This document shows positions 15,067 to 23,749 of a DNA stretch of 32,347 nucleotides, one piece after another (the stretch's first letter is position 1; each line of letters opens with the position of its first letter). The notes under the pieces are model-generated. The model ran no database searches and was not told the DNA's origin. It saw nothing but the letters and a program-made list of their open reading frames with translations. The DNA comes from an uncultured Neisseriaceae bacterium (GTDB lineage: Bacteria; Pseudomonadota; Gammaproteobacteria; Burkholderiales; UBA11063): NCBI GenBank assembly GCA_937952895.1, contig CALFYC010000177.1, positions 1-32,347 on the forward strand, read 5' to 3'. A program made the position numbers and the translations under genes.

Positions 15067-17634
15067 ATGCGTTTTGATAAATTAACTACAAAATTTCAAA
15101 CAGCAATAGGCGAAGCTCAAGCTTTGGCATTAAAAAATGATCATGCATATATTGAGCCATTACATTTAATGTTGGCAATGCTTAATGAAGAGAATTCTAC
15201 AATTGTAAGTGTTTTGGCTAAAGTTGGAGTAAATGTTTTGCCACTTAAGGCTGGGCTTGAACAAAGTATTCAACATTTACCTAAAATATCTGGTAATGCT
15301 GGGGAAATAAATGTATCACGCGATTTAAATAATTTACTCAATGTAACTGAAAAAATTGCTATGAAGCTTGGTGACGAATATATTGCTTCAGAATTGTTTT
15401 TATTGGCAGCTCTGGAAGATAAAAATGATTTAGGTAAAATTCTTAAAAAATTTAATATTAAGTTTGCTGATGTCAATAAGGTAATTATGGATCTACGCGG
15501 TGGTCAAGGTGTTAATAGTCCAGAACAAGAAACGAGTCGAGAAGCTCTTAAGAAATATACTGTTGATTTAACTGATAGTGCTCGCATGGGAAAACTTGAT
15601 CCAGTTATTGGTCGGGATGATGAAATTAGACGAACTATTCAGGTATTACAGCGGAGAACTAAAAATAATCCAGTATTAATTGGTGAGCCTGGAGTTGGAA
15701 AGACAGCGATTGTTGAAGGTCTGGCACAACGTATTGTAAATGGTGAAGTGCCAGAAGGTCTTAAACATAAGCGTTTATTAGTGCTTGATTTAGCTTCATT
15801 ATTAGCTGGAGCTAAATATAGAGGAGATTTCGAAGAACGCTTAAAAGCGGTTTTAAAAGAATTATCACAAGATGAAGGTAACACAATAATTTTTATTGAT
15901 GAAATTCATACTTTAGTTGGTGCGGGTAAAGCAGATGGGGCAATGGACGCAGGAAATATGTTAAAGCCTGCATTATCTCGTGGAGAATTGCATTGTATTG
16001 GTGCAACAACGTTAGATGAATACCGCAAATATATTGAAAAAGATCCTGCATTAGAGCGTAGATTTCAAAAAGTTTTAGTGCAAGAGCCAACGGTTGAAGA
16101 TACTATTGCAATTTTGCGTGGTTTACAAGAAAAATATGAAATTCATCATGGTGTGGAAATTTCTGATCCTGCAATAGTTGCAGCAGTTGAATTATCACAA
16201 CGTTATATTACCGATAGATTTCTTCCAGATAAGGCAATTGATTTAATTGATGAGGCTGCTTCAAAAATTAAGATGGAAATTGATTCGAAGCCTGAAGTTA
16301 TGGATAAATTAGATCGTCGTTTAATTCAATTAAAGATTGAACGTGAGGCTGTGAAGCGCGAATCTGATGAGGTAAGTAAAAAACGATTAATGCATATTGA
16401 AGATGAAATTAAGGTTTTATCCAAAGAATATGCGGATCTTGAAGAGATTTGGAATAATGAAAAAGCCATGGTGCAAGGTTCACAAAGTATCAAAGATGAA
16501 ATTGAAAAAGCCAAACTTGAGATGGAAAATTATAAACGCGCTGGTGATTGGCAAAAGGCTGCTGAAATTCAATATGGTAAATTGCCTGAATTTGAAGAAA
16601 GATTAAAGCAAGCAGAAAAAGGTCAAGGAAAAGATTTAGAGCTTCTTAGAACTGAAGTCGGTGCAGAGGAAATTGCTGAAGTGGTTTCGCGTGCAACAGG
16701 TATTCCTGTTAGCAAAATGTTAGAAGGTGAACGTGATAAACTATTAAAGATGGAAAATGTATTACATGATCGTGTTATTGGGCAAGATGAAGCTGTTGGC
16801 GCTATATCAGATGCAATTCGGCGTTCACGTTCAGGTTTGGCTGACCCAAATAAGCCATATGGTTCATTTCTATTTTTAGGGCCAACTGGTGTTGGTAAAA
16901 CTGAACTATGTAAGGCTTTAGCAAGTTTTCTTTTTGATAGTGAAGAACATTTGATTCGAATAGATATGTCGGAATATATGGAAAAGCACAGTGTGTCACG
17001 TTTAGTTGGAGCCCCTCCCGGATATGTGGGCTATGAAGAGGGTGGGTATTTAACCGAACAGGTGCGTAGAAAACCATATAGCGTGATTCTTCTTGATGAA
17101 ATTGAAAAAGCTCATCCTGATGTATTTAATATCCTTTTACAAGTTTTAGATGATGGACGCTTAACTGATGGTCAAGGTAGAACCGTAGACTTTAAAAATA
17201 CTGTAATTGTGATGACGTCAAATATGGGTAGTAGTCAAATTCAAGAAATGAGTGATAAACCATATGCTGAGGTTAAAACTGTAGTGATGAATGAAGTTAA
17301 AAACTATTTTAGACCTGAATTTGTTAATCGGATTGATGAAATTGTAGTATTTCATAGTCTTAATCAAGCACAAATTAAAAATATTGCTAAAATTCAATTG
17401 GCTGTGTTGGCTAAACGCCTTGCTAAACTTGACGTTAGCTGGCAAGTTAGTGAGGAGGTCTTAGATTATGTGGCAAAATCTGGATTTGACTCAGTTTTTG
17501 GTGCGCGTCCTTTAAAACGTGCGATTCAACAAGAAATTGAAAATCCTTTGGCTAAGGCAATTTTATCTGGGAGTTATGCACCAGGTCAAACGGTCCTAGT
17601 GGAATTGAAGGATGGACAGATTCATTTTGCTTAA
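15067..17634 (+). CDS. clpB: ATP-dependent disaggregase ClpB
   Basis: ClpB is a hexameric AAA+ chaperone that threads proteins out of aggregates with DnaK. The 855 residues match the family length. Domains in order: Clp N-terminal repeats (about 1-145), first AAA+ module with Walker A GEPGVGKT (206-213) and Walker B IIFIDE, the coiled-coil middle domain (about 400-530) where DnaK binds, second AAA+ module with Walker A GPTGVGKT (605-612) and Walker B ILLDEIEKAHPD, and a C-terminal D2-small domain. There is no ClpP-binding IGF/L loop. AGGAG lies 6 bases before the ATG. It has its own candidate heat-shock promoter and a strong terminator, so it is a single-gene unit. Confidence 0.97.
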   Translation: MRFDKLTTKFQTAIGEAQALALKNDHAYIEPLHLMLAMLNEENSTIVSVLAKVGVNVLPLKAGLEQSIQHLPKISGNAGEINVSRDLNNLLNVTEKIAMKLGDEYIASELFLLAALEDKNDLGKILKKFNIKFADVNKVIMDLRGGQGVNSPEQETSREALKKYTVDLTDSARMGKLDPVIGRDDEIRRTIQVLQRRTKNNPVLIGEPGVGKTAIVEGLAQRIVNGEVPEGLKHKRLLVLDLASLLAGAKYRGDFEERLKAVLKELSQDEGNTIIFIDEIHTLVGAGKADGAMDAGNMLKPALSRGELHCIGATTLDEYRKYIEKDPALERRFQKVLVQEPTVEDTIAILRGLQEKYEIHHGVEISDPAIVAAVELSQRYITDRFLPDKAIDLIDEAASKIKMEIDSKPEVMDKLDRRLIQLKIEREAVKRESDEVSKKRLMHIEDEIKVLSKEYADLEEIWNNEKAMVQGSQSIKDEIEKAKLEMENYKRAGDWQKAAEIQYGKLPEFEERLKQAEKGQGKDLELLRTEVGAEEIAEVVSRATGIPVSKMLEGERDKLLKMENVLHDRVIGQDEAVGAISDAIRRSRSGLADPNKPYGSFLFLGPTGVGKTELCKALASFLFDSEEHLIRIDMSEYMEKHSVSRLVGAPPGYVGYEEGGYLTEQVRRKPYSVILLDEIEKAHPDVFNILLQVLDDGRLTDGQGRTVDFKNTVIVMTSNMGSSQIQEMSDKPYAEVKTVVMNEVKNYFRPEFVNRIDEIVVFHSLNQAQIKNIAKIQLAVLAKRLAKLDVSWQVSEEVLDYVAKSGFDSVFGARPLKRAIQQEIENPLAKAILSGSYAPGQTVLVELKDGQIHFA

Positions 17635-17660
17635 ATTATCCTAAGTTTGTCTTAAACTAT

Positions 17661-17693
17661 AAAATATCAGGCTTTAAATTAGCCTGATATTTT
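17661..17693 (+). terminator. Intrinsic terminator after clpB
   Basis: A perfect 13-base stem (AAAATATCAGGCT at 17661-17673, complement at 17681-17693) closes a 7-base loop, 27 bases after the clpB stop. The T run forms the end of the right arm. The A/T symmetry means it could work on both strands, though no minus-strand gene reads into it. Confidence 0.75.
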
Positions 17694-17803
17694 GCGCTAG
17701 CTATTCTATACTCTAAAAGCAAGACCATAATTATAAACAAAACTCTTCTGTTTTTTATGCATATATAAGCAATTTATTCATTTGCAATGCAATATAGATA
17801 CTA

Positions 17804-17832
17804 TTGCAAAAAACTCATTTTTTTGTTATAAT
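17804..17832 (+). promoter_or_regulatory. Sigma-70 promoter for the chitinase gene
   Basis: TTGCAA (17804-17809) and a perfect TATAAT (17827-17832) are 17 bases apart, about 38 bases before the ATG at 17871. An AGGAG ribosome-binding site follows at 17860-17864. Confidence 0.65.
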
Positions 17833-17870
17833 TTAATTACAATAATAAGAAAAAACATTAGGAGACGAAC

Positions 17871-20345
17871 ATGAAAGCAAATCAAATTTTATTCAAGATT
17901 GTAGCTATAATTGCTACAAGCTTATTAATCTCTTGTAATAGTGGGGGTGGCTCTTCTGCAACAACTTCAGGAAGTAGTGTAAGTGGAAGCCCTGTTATTG
18001 AAAACGTGGTTGTTAACGTGAGTGAAACACAATATGCATCACCTATGTTAATAAGTGAAGAAAATAATAATAAAAATTCATATAATATATCAATTAATGC
18101 GGTTACTGCACCAACATGTATCATTCTTTCTAATTCTCAAATGAATGTTAGTCAATGGTGGTCATCTGGAACAGTAACTATTAAAAATAATTGTACCACA
18201 GTACAAAGTATTAGTGGATTGCAGATGATTATAAGTGCATCGGTTGCACTTGATGCATCTAAATTCCAATTAAATAGTGTTAGTGGGCTTTATTTCCCTC
18301 CACCAATCTATTGGGCACCTACTACGGTAAGTTCAAGTAACTATCAAAATAGCTCTGGTCGTGCCGCAATTTTGTTAGTAATAAATACTTCAGGTTTCTT
18401 ACAATCTGGGAAAGAAGCAACAGTTTCATTTGGTTATAATACAGGAGGCATTGCACCAAATGGCTTAACAGCTAGTTTATCAGATACTGTTACGCCAATT
18501 AATCCTGGTACAATTAATTTAAAACTAGATACTACTAATTTAACTAGTACTTGTGTAGGATCTATAACATGTAATATTCCAATTGTTTTAAGCGGTCAAA
18601 ATGGTCAATTTAGTTCAGTTATTGATACAATTACAAATGCTAAAGTAAATCGGATTATTAATTATAGTGTCCCTAATTTATTACCCGGTTCATATCTAAT
18701 ATCGGTGGCATCATCATCCTTAACAGAAAATATTCAATTTAAAGGGCCAAATACAATTAATTTAGTTTCTGGGGGAACGATTAATGAAAGTGCTTCATTT
18801 ATTCTATTGCCACCAACTAAAGGTAATATTGCTTTTGTAATAGCGAAGCCTAGTGATATAATAGATTCTACAATTAATATTATGTTACTAAATAGCCAAT
18901 TACAACAAACTGCAACAGTTGACGCTCAATATAATCAGACAGCATTAATTAATAATATTGTTGCAGGTTCATATAAATTAGCTTCATATGGTATTGCAGA
19001 TTCTTTAAATGGAATTTTCTATAAACCATTATCGTATGCTATTAATGTTGAAGCAGGTAAGAATAATAACTACGGCACAATTAGCTTAATTAAACATGTG
19101 TCCACAGATATAGGAGATGTGAAAATTCATGTTGAAGGTCTCGCATCCGGTGAGAAAGCTAATATAGTTTTAACCGATAATTATAGTGGACAATTATATC
19201 AATTTAAATCACTTGCTCTTATAAATGGTGATACAAATGTTAAATTGTTAATCAATGATAATGTAACACTAAATGTTACTCCAAGTGTTTCTGGAAAATA
19301 TTTGGCAATTACTCCTGCAACTTATAAGATTTTATCAGGTATGAAAATTGATATTAAATTTGTAGCAGGAGGAGTGCAAACTGAGTTTAACTATGGACCA
19401 TATAAAGATGCAGGTATCAATGCAAACTGGAATACGCTTATTATGTCAACTAAAGTTGGTAGTTCAAATGGCTCAATTATTCCATTACTTCAATCATTAC
19501 AAAGTAATGCAAAATATGGTGCAATTAACACTGTAACTTGGGCATTTGCAACTGGTGAATGCGGGTCAGAAACTTGGGCAGGTATGGATGCTGCACAATT
19601 TGCGCAAGCAAATAAAGCAATTTTTGAATCGGCTAAACAAAAATATATTGTATCAACTGGTGGGGCTGCTGGAAAATTCACTTGTTCTAGTCACACAGGA
19701 ATGGATACATTTATGAATCGATATAATTCACCATACTTAGTTGGGTTAGATTTTGATATCGAAGCAGGGCAAACTACTTCAGAATTAAATTCATTAATTA
19801 ATGAATTGAAATATATCCAACAAAAATATCCAAATTTAAGAATTAGTTTTACCTTGGCAACTCTCGGTGGAACTGATGGAGCAAGCTTAAATGCAACTGG
19901 TAATAATGTAATTAATCTAGCTAAACAGTCTGGATTAAATTTCTATGTTAATTTAATGGTAATGGATTATGGTGCTCCATCTAGCTATGTTTGCGTATTA
20001 AGTGGATCACTCTGTGATATGGGAAAAACCGCAATTCAAGCTGCGAAAAACTTTAGCCAAAGCTATGGAATAGCTTATAATAAAATTGAATTAACTCCAA
20101 TGATTGGAGATAATGATGTTAGAGATGAGGTTTTTGGTGCAAGTGACGTTACTTATATGACAGAACAAGTTAAAGCTTTAGGAATTGTTGGAATACATTT
20201 TTGGTCTTTAGATCGTGATATTGCTTGTGCAACAATGCAATCTTGGGCATCACCTGAATGTAATACTGCATCAACCGCAATGTCTTATGGACCTATGTAT
20301 TTTACCAATGCATTTAAACAAGCCATGAATAATAATGGGCTATGA
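17871..20345 (+). CDS. Lipoprotein chitinase, GH18 family
   Basis: This 824-residue protein has a lipoprotein signal (LISC, lipidated Cys25, Asn at +2, so probably outer membrane). A long Ser/Thr/Asn-rich beta region (about 30-505) of unknown ligand precedes a C-terminal GH18 barrel (about 508-820). The barrel has SxGG-like VSTGGAAG, the catalytic GLDFDIE with Asp627, Asp629 and proton donor Glu631, then NLMVMDYG, ELTPMIGDNDV and HFWSLDRD. These fit the subgroup around Pyrococcus furiosus ChiA and many secreted bacterial chitinases that hydrolyse beta-1,4-GlcNAc chains. The first Asp of DxxDxDxE is Val624 here. Activity on chitin is likely but unproven. It has its own promoter and terminator. 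Confidence 0.88.
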   Translation: MKANQILFKIVAIIATSLLISCNSGGGSSATTSGSSVSGSPVIENVVVNVSETQYASPMLISEENNNKNSYNISINAVTAPTCIILSNSQMNVSQWWSSGTVTIKNNCTTVQSISGLQMIISASVALDASKFQLNSVSGLYFPPPIYWAPTTVSSSNYQNSSGRAAILLVINTSGFLQSGKEATVSFGYNTGGIAPNGLTASLSDTVTPINPGTINLKLDTTNLTSTCVGSITCNIPIVLSGQNGQFSSVIDTITNAKVNRIINYSVPNLLPGSYLISVASSSLTENIQFKGPNTINLVSGGTINESASFILLPPTKGNIAFVIAKPSDIIDSTINIMLLNSQLQQTATVDAQYNQTALINNIVAGSYKLASYGIADSLNGIFYKPLSYAINVEAGKNNNYGTISLIKHVSTDIGDVKIHVEGLASGEKANIVLTDNYSGQLYQFKSLALINGDTNVKLLINDNVTLNVTPSVSGKYLAITPATYKILSGMKIDIKFVAGGVQTEFNYGPYKDAGINANWNTLIMSTKVGSSNGSIIPLLQSLQSNAKYGAINTVTWAFATGECGSETWAGMDAAQFAQANKAIFESAKQKYIVSTGGAAGKFTCSSHTGMDTFMNRYNSPYLVGLDFDIEAGQTTSELNSLINELKYIQQKYPNLRISFTLATLGGTDGASLNATGNNVINLAKQSGLNFYVNLMVMDYGAPSSYVCVLSGSLCDMGKTAIQAAKNFSQSYGIAYNKIELTPMIGDNDVRDEVFGASDVTYMTEQVKALGIVGIHFWSLDRDIACATMQSWASPECNTASTAMSYGPMYFTNAFKQAMNNNGL

Positions 20346-20369
20346 AGTTTATTATTATTTAAATTTTTT

Positions 20370-20395
20370 AGCTGGGAGTAAGCCCCAGCTTTTTT
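20370..20395 (+). terminator. Intrinsic terminator after the chitinase gene
   Basis: AGCTGGG (20370-20376) pairs with CCCAGCT (20384-20390) around a 7-base loop, followed directly by a run of T to 20395. It lies 24 bases after the chitinase stop codon. Confidence 0.85.
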
Positions 20396-20420
20396 AATAC
20401 GTATATATTTAGTTTTATAT

Positions 20421-20426
20421 TATAAT
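20421..20426 (+). promoter_or_regulatory. Candidate -10 for the L,D-transpeptidase gene
   Basis: A perfect TATAAT lies 60 bases before the ATG at 20486 and just after the chitinase terminator. No convincing -35 is seen, so the call rests on the -10 and position only. Confidence 0.4.
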
Positions 20427-20485
20427 GTACGCCTTTGCAATATTTAATTAATAATTTAAACCGCTATAGATGATGGGTTAGATAC

Positions 20486-22147
20486 ATGAACAAATATATA
20501 TCGTTAGTATTTTTATGCTTATTTTTTATTCCGAAATTTAGTTATTCAATGCCTCAAATTCAAACAAATCCATTAGAGGTTCGCCTAAAGTCATCATCTG
20601 CTAGTAAAATTACTTGTTTTGATCAAACCGTTTGTGGTTCTTCATTAGTTAAAGAGTTTTATGTTACCAATAAATTTTCGCCAATTTGGATTAAAAATGG
20701 TCAGCCCAATTTAAATGCGACCAAATTTATTTCTGCTTTAAGATTATCTTATACTGAAGGTTTAAACCCACAGAGTTATCATTTAGACCAAATTAATGCC
20801 ATGCTTAGTGAAATTGAAAAAAAGCATAGTAAGAATGAGGCGGTAGGAATTGATAAATTAGTTTCATTCGAATTAACTCTAACCGATGCATTCTTTTTAT
20901 ATGCATCAGATTTAGCTTATGGTAAAATTAACGTAAAAGCAGCTCATCCAAGCTGGACTGTAACTAAGCGTCCATTTGATCTTAAAGCATTATTAGTAAC
21001 ATCATTACATTCAGGAAATTTTGTAAATAGTTTAGCAAGTCTAGACCCTAAATATCAAGGATATTCAGATTTAAAAGATGCATTAGATTTTTATCAAAAA
21101 ATTGATGAGGATGGCGGTTGGGACAAAATTCCAGATGGAGATGTTTTAAAGTTAAAGTCAAGTGGTTATCGTGTTAAATTATTACAAAATCGTCTAGCAA
21201 TTACTGGAGAACTTGGTGATATTCCTGATTCTGAATTTGGCCAATTTAATGAACAATTAAAAGATGCTGTTATTGCATTCCAATTAGATCACGGACTTGA
21301 AAGTTCTGGTACTGTGAACAAAGCTACTCTTGCAGCATTAAATGTTCCAGTTAATAAAGTAATTCGCCAAATTGAATTAAATATGGATAGAATGCGTGTA
21401 TTACCCAATAATATGGGTGATAAATACATATATATCAATATTCCACATTACTATTTGACAGTTTTTGAAAATGGAGAGTCAAAATTAGGTATGCCCGTTG
21501 TGGTTGGTAAAGGTGGCAAACAAAGTTGTGTTGTTACAAGTAAGATTAGCTATTTTGAAATAAATCCATATTGGTACGTTCCCGATAGTATCGCTAAAGA
21601 GTTGCTTTTAGAAGTTAAACAAGATCCATTAATTCTAGAAGATAATAAAATTAAAGTTTTTAAAAGCCTTTCAGATTCAAAAAGTGAAATTGATCCAAAG
21701 ACTATAGATTGGGCTGATGTTGAAACAAGTAATTTTAAATATAAATTTAGACAAGAGCCAGGTCCTGACAATGCTCTTGGAACAATGAAGTTTGTATTTC
21801 CCAATAACTGCGGAATCTACTTACATTATACGTTATCACCTGAATTATTTGATGGATCCAGACGTGATTTAAGCCATGGTTGTATTAGAATTGCTGACCC
21901 TATAGCATTAGCTTTAAATTTACTTAATAATAAAGATGGTTGGGATCAGAAAAAGATTGAATCGATTATTGATACGGCTAAGATGAAGACAGTGCAATTA
22001 CCAAACCCCATAAATATCTATATTGTTTATTTTACAAACTGGGTAGATGAAAGTGGGGTATTACAATTTAGAAATGATATCTATCGTTTAGATAATTCTA
22101 ATTTTCCAGTTGCATTAAAACCATCATCAACAACCAAAGTCCAATAG
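20486..22147 (+). CDS. L,D-transpeptidase of the YcbB/LdtD type
   Basis: This periplasmic enzyme forms 3-3 meso-DAP cross-links in peptidoglycan and resembles E. coli LdtD (YcbB). The 553-residue protein starts with a cleavable signal peptide (about 1-21, FLCLFFIPKFSYS). An N-terminal scaffold region is followed by a peptidoglycan-binding domain (about 218-290; LKSSGYRVKLLQNRL and AFQLDHGLE) and a YkuD catalytic domain (from about 311) with the SHGCIRI motif holding nucleophile Cys466. The order matches LdtD, which is slightly longer. Some family members make outer-membrane lipoprotein attachments instead, but the layout favours cross-linking. Its 3' end overlaps the convergent EEP gene by 21 bases. 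Confidence 0.88.
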   Translation: MNKYISLVFLCLFFIPKFSYSMPQIQTNPLEVRLKSSSASKITCFDQTVCGSSLVKEFYVTNKFSPIWIKNGQPNLNATKFISALRLSYTEGLNPQSYHLDQINAMLSEIEKKHSKNEAVGIDKLVSFELTLTDAFFLYASDLAYGKINVKAAHPSWTVTKRPFDLKALLVTSLHSGNFVNSLASLDPKYQGYSDLKDALDFYQKIDEDGGWDKIPDGDVLKLKSSGYRVKLLQNRLAITGELGDIPDSEFGQFNEQLKDAVIAFQLDHGLESSGTVNKATLAALNVPVNKVIRQIELNMDRMRVLPNNMGDKYIYINIPHYYLTVFENGESKLGMPVVVGKGGKQSCVVTSKISYFEINPYWYVPDSIAKELLLEVKQDPLILEDNKIKVFKSLSDSKSEIDPKTIDWADVETSNFKYKFRQEPGPDNALGTMKFVFPNNCGIYLHYTLSPELFDGSRRDLSHGCIRIADPIALALNLLNNKDGWDQKKIESIIDTAKMKTVQLPNPINIYIVYFTNWVDESGVLQFRNDIYRLDNSNFPVALKPSSTTKVQ

Positions 22148-22858
22148 TAATGGAGAGTGATCCGATACTTCATCTTTTAATACCTTAAAGTCGTTGATTT
22201 TAATTTCCGGTGAAGTAAGAATATAATCAGCAAATTTCTCCTCTTTATTATAAAAGCTAGTTCTAGTTGAGGTTATATTATATTGTTTAATTAAATTAAT
22301 TAGACCTTTTTCAATAATTGCTAAACTCTCAGTATCTGGTCTCAAATTAAAATCTCCACAAACTATTTTTGTATTTGTCACACTATCAATAAATGCACGA
22401 ATTCTCTGTGATTGAATGATGCGTTCAGAAGTATCTGTTTTACCTTTACCATTCCATAGCCCATGTATGTTGATAATTGTATATAGTTGATCGTTGATTT
22501 TACATTTTAACCACTGTAATACTCTTGGATGTGTCGGTCCAATTCCAGTATATTCAGGATTATCATGAATTAATGTGCTGCCTTGTTCTATAATTTCAAT
22601 GTCTTTTTTAATAAAAACACATATTCCATAAATGTTCTCAATTGCTGGGACAAAAAAGCCATTATGCTCAGTTAAAATGTCTTGCAATTCAGAAAAGATA
22701 TTTAAACTAACGCTACGCTCATCAGTAGATGTTTTATAACTAGCATTAGAATATACTTCTTGAAAACAGAAAATATCAACTGATTTATTTAATTTTATAA
22801 ATTCTAGCAAAGGATGATAAACATGCCCACCCCAAATATTTAATGTAATAAGTTTCAT
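22127..22858 (-). CDS. Endonuclease/exonuclease/phosphatase (EEP) family protein
   Basis: This is a 243-residue metal-dependent phosphodiesterase of the EEP superfamily (relatives of exonuclease III, DNase I and neutral sphingomyelinase). Family landmarks are the LNIWGG opening, FQEV with the metal-binding Glu, VCGDFNLRPD with the catalytic Asp-x-Asn, and the terminal SDHSPLLLDF with the catalytic Asp-His. There is no signal peptide, so it is probably cytosolic; the substrate (nucleic acid, phospholipid or nucleotide) cannot be told from sequence. AGGA precedes the ATG. The gene overlaps the L,D-transpeptidase end by 21 bases. Confidence 0.85.
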   Translation of the reverse strand: MKLITLNIWGGHVYHPLLEFIKLNKSVDIFCFQEVYSNASYKTSTDERSVSLNIFSELQDILTEHNGFFVPAIENIYGICVFIKKDIEIIEQGSTLIHDNPEYTGIGPTHPRVLQWLKCKINDQLYTIINIHGLWNGKGKTDTSERIIQSQRIRAFIDSVTNTKIVCGDFNLRPDTESLAIIEKGLINLIKQYNITSTRTSFYNKEEKFADYILTSPEIKINDFKVLKDEVSDHSPLLLDFGC

Positions 22859-22968
22859 GCTAAATCCTAAGATGTGTAAATTATTAAATAATTTATGTTT
22901 AATGAAGTTGGTTTTGCTTTTTGGGTAAGTATAAGTTGCTTGATTTGCATATAAGGTTACGTTAAATA

Positions 22969-22998
22969 AAAATGGCCCACATTTAAGTAGGCCATTTT
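22969..22998 (-). terminator. Intrinsic terminator after hpf
   Basis: AAAATGGCC (22969-22977) pairs with GGCCATTTT (22990-22998). On the minus strand the hairpin is followed by a T-rich run, as needed for a terminator 11 bases after the hpf stop codon. Confidence 0.8.
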
Positions 22999-23008
22999 CT
23001 ATAATATA

Positions 23009-23380
23009 TTAATCATCTAGTGAACTGCGTATTTGACTTTTAAACTCCTGCGCTTCCTTTTTAGCTAAAGTTCTTGATTTGTCTTTATAATGAGTGATAT
23101 TGCCAGCAAGTTCATCCTTTAATAAGTCAATAGCTACATAAATATCTTCTGCCTCAATTCTACCACCATAGTTTTTTTCTGGCGTATGAATGCTTACTTC
23201 AGCATAAAATATTTTCCCATGATTGTGACTGTTTGAAGTTTTACCTAGACGCACATTAAAGCTTGCTTCTCCATCTTCAAGATGTAAGTATTTATTGAGA
23301 GAAAACAATTTTTCCTCTAAATAGTTTTTAATAGCATCAGTTAATTCAAAGTCCTTACAGAATATTGTTAAATTTTTCAT
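23009..23380 (-). CDS. hpf: Ribosome hibernation promoting factor (HPF/RaiA family)
   Basis: This 123-residue protein belongs to the HPF/RaiA (YfiA) family, which binds the 30S decoding channel in stationary phase or stress and promotes ribosome inactivation or dimers. The fold landmarks are DFELTDAIKNYLEEKLFSL near the N-terminus, the VRLGK strand, AEVSIHTP, and AEDIYVAIDLLKDELAGNITHYKDK, which matches the conserved C-terminal helix of the family. It is a short-form protein without the long HPF dimerisation domain. A -35/-10 pair lies at 23465-23493 and a terminator follows, so it seems monocistronic; the usual rpoN neighbour is absent. Confidence 0.9.
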   Translation of the reverse strand: MKNLTIFCKDFELTDAIKNYLEEKLFSLNKYLHLEDGEASFNVRLGKTSNSHNHGKIFYAEVSIHTPEKNYGGRIEAEDIYVAIDLLKDELAGNITHYKDKSRTLAKKEAQEFKSQIRSSLDD

Positions 23381-23440
23381 GATTAGCTCTTTAAAAAAAT
23401 AAGCCTACAACTAGAACACATTGAAATATAATTAATTTTT

Positions 23441-23476
23441 TTATACCTCAAAACCTAATAAGCTATTATACCTCAA
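23441..23476 (-). repeat. 11-base direct repeat at the hpf promoter
   Basis: TTATACCTCAA occurs at 23441-23451 and 23466-23476, 25 bases apart start to start. On the minus strand each copy reads TTGAGGTATAA, and the upstream copy contains the hpf -10. The spacing is about two and a half helical turns, so this could be a duplicated promoter or a tandem regulator site. Confidence 0.5.
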
Positions 23477-23493
23477 GTTGTCTTATTTGTCTA
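23465..23493 (-). promoter_or_regulatory. Sigma-70 promoter for hpf
   Basis: On the minus strand TAGACA (23488-23493) and a perfect TATAAT (23465-23470) are 17 bases apart. The leader to the hpf ATG would be about 78 bases. Confidence 0.65.
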
Positions 23494-23687
23494 GAGCCCC
23501 AACTTTATTCTGCTATATGGATTTACACTTTTTTATATTATAAATGAAATATTAATTGAATCGGTGGTAAAATATTTTAGAGATATGGTTCAAATTCAGA
23601 TTAAACTAGATTAGTGACATTTTAGTAATATAGTTCCCATATAATTTAATAAAAGTATTATATTCATTTTCTAAGATAGTATTTTTT

Positions 23688-23696
23688 TGCTATAAT
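23688..23696 (+). promoter_or_regulatory. Extended -10 promoter for the MFS exporter gene
   Basis: TGCTATAAT is a perfect extended -10 element, 53 bases before the preferred ATG at 23750. The -35 region has no good match, which is normal for extended -10 promoters. Confidence 0.5.
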
Positions 23697-23749
23697 CTCA
23701 GAATATTTTACAAATTAAACAATTGTTAGTATTAAAGTTCATTATCATT

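Larger units (their letters stand above)
23381..23749. other. Intergenic region between hpf and the MFS exporter gene
   Basis: This 369-base AT-rich divergent gap holds the hpf promoter (23465-23493), an 11-base direct repeat (23441-23451 and 23466-23476) and an extended -10 for the exporter (23688-23696). I saw no ORF, tRNA or hairpin terminator in the remaining stretch (about 23500-23680). Confidence 0.6.

Noticed and set aside
15270..17445. Several 62-91 codon frames on the strand opposite or out of frame with clpB
   Set aside because: clpB is intact over the whole stretch and these peptides show only the composition expected from antisense reading.
23723..23749. TTG start nine codons upstream for the MFS exporter
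   Set aside because: No ribosome-binding site, and the ATG at 23750 begins right before the conserved first transmembrane segment.
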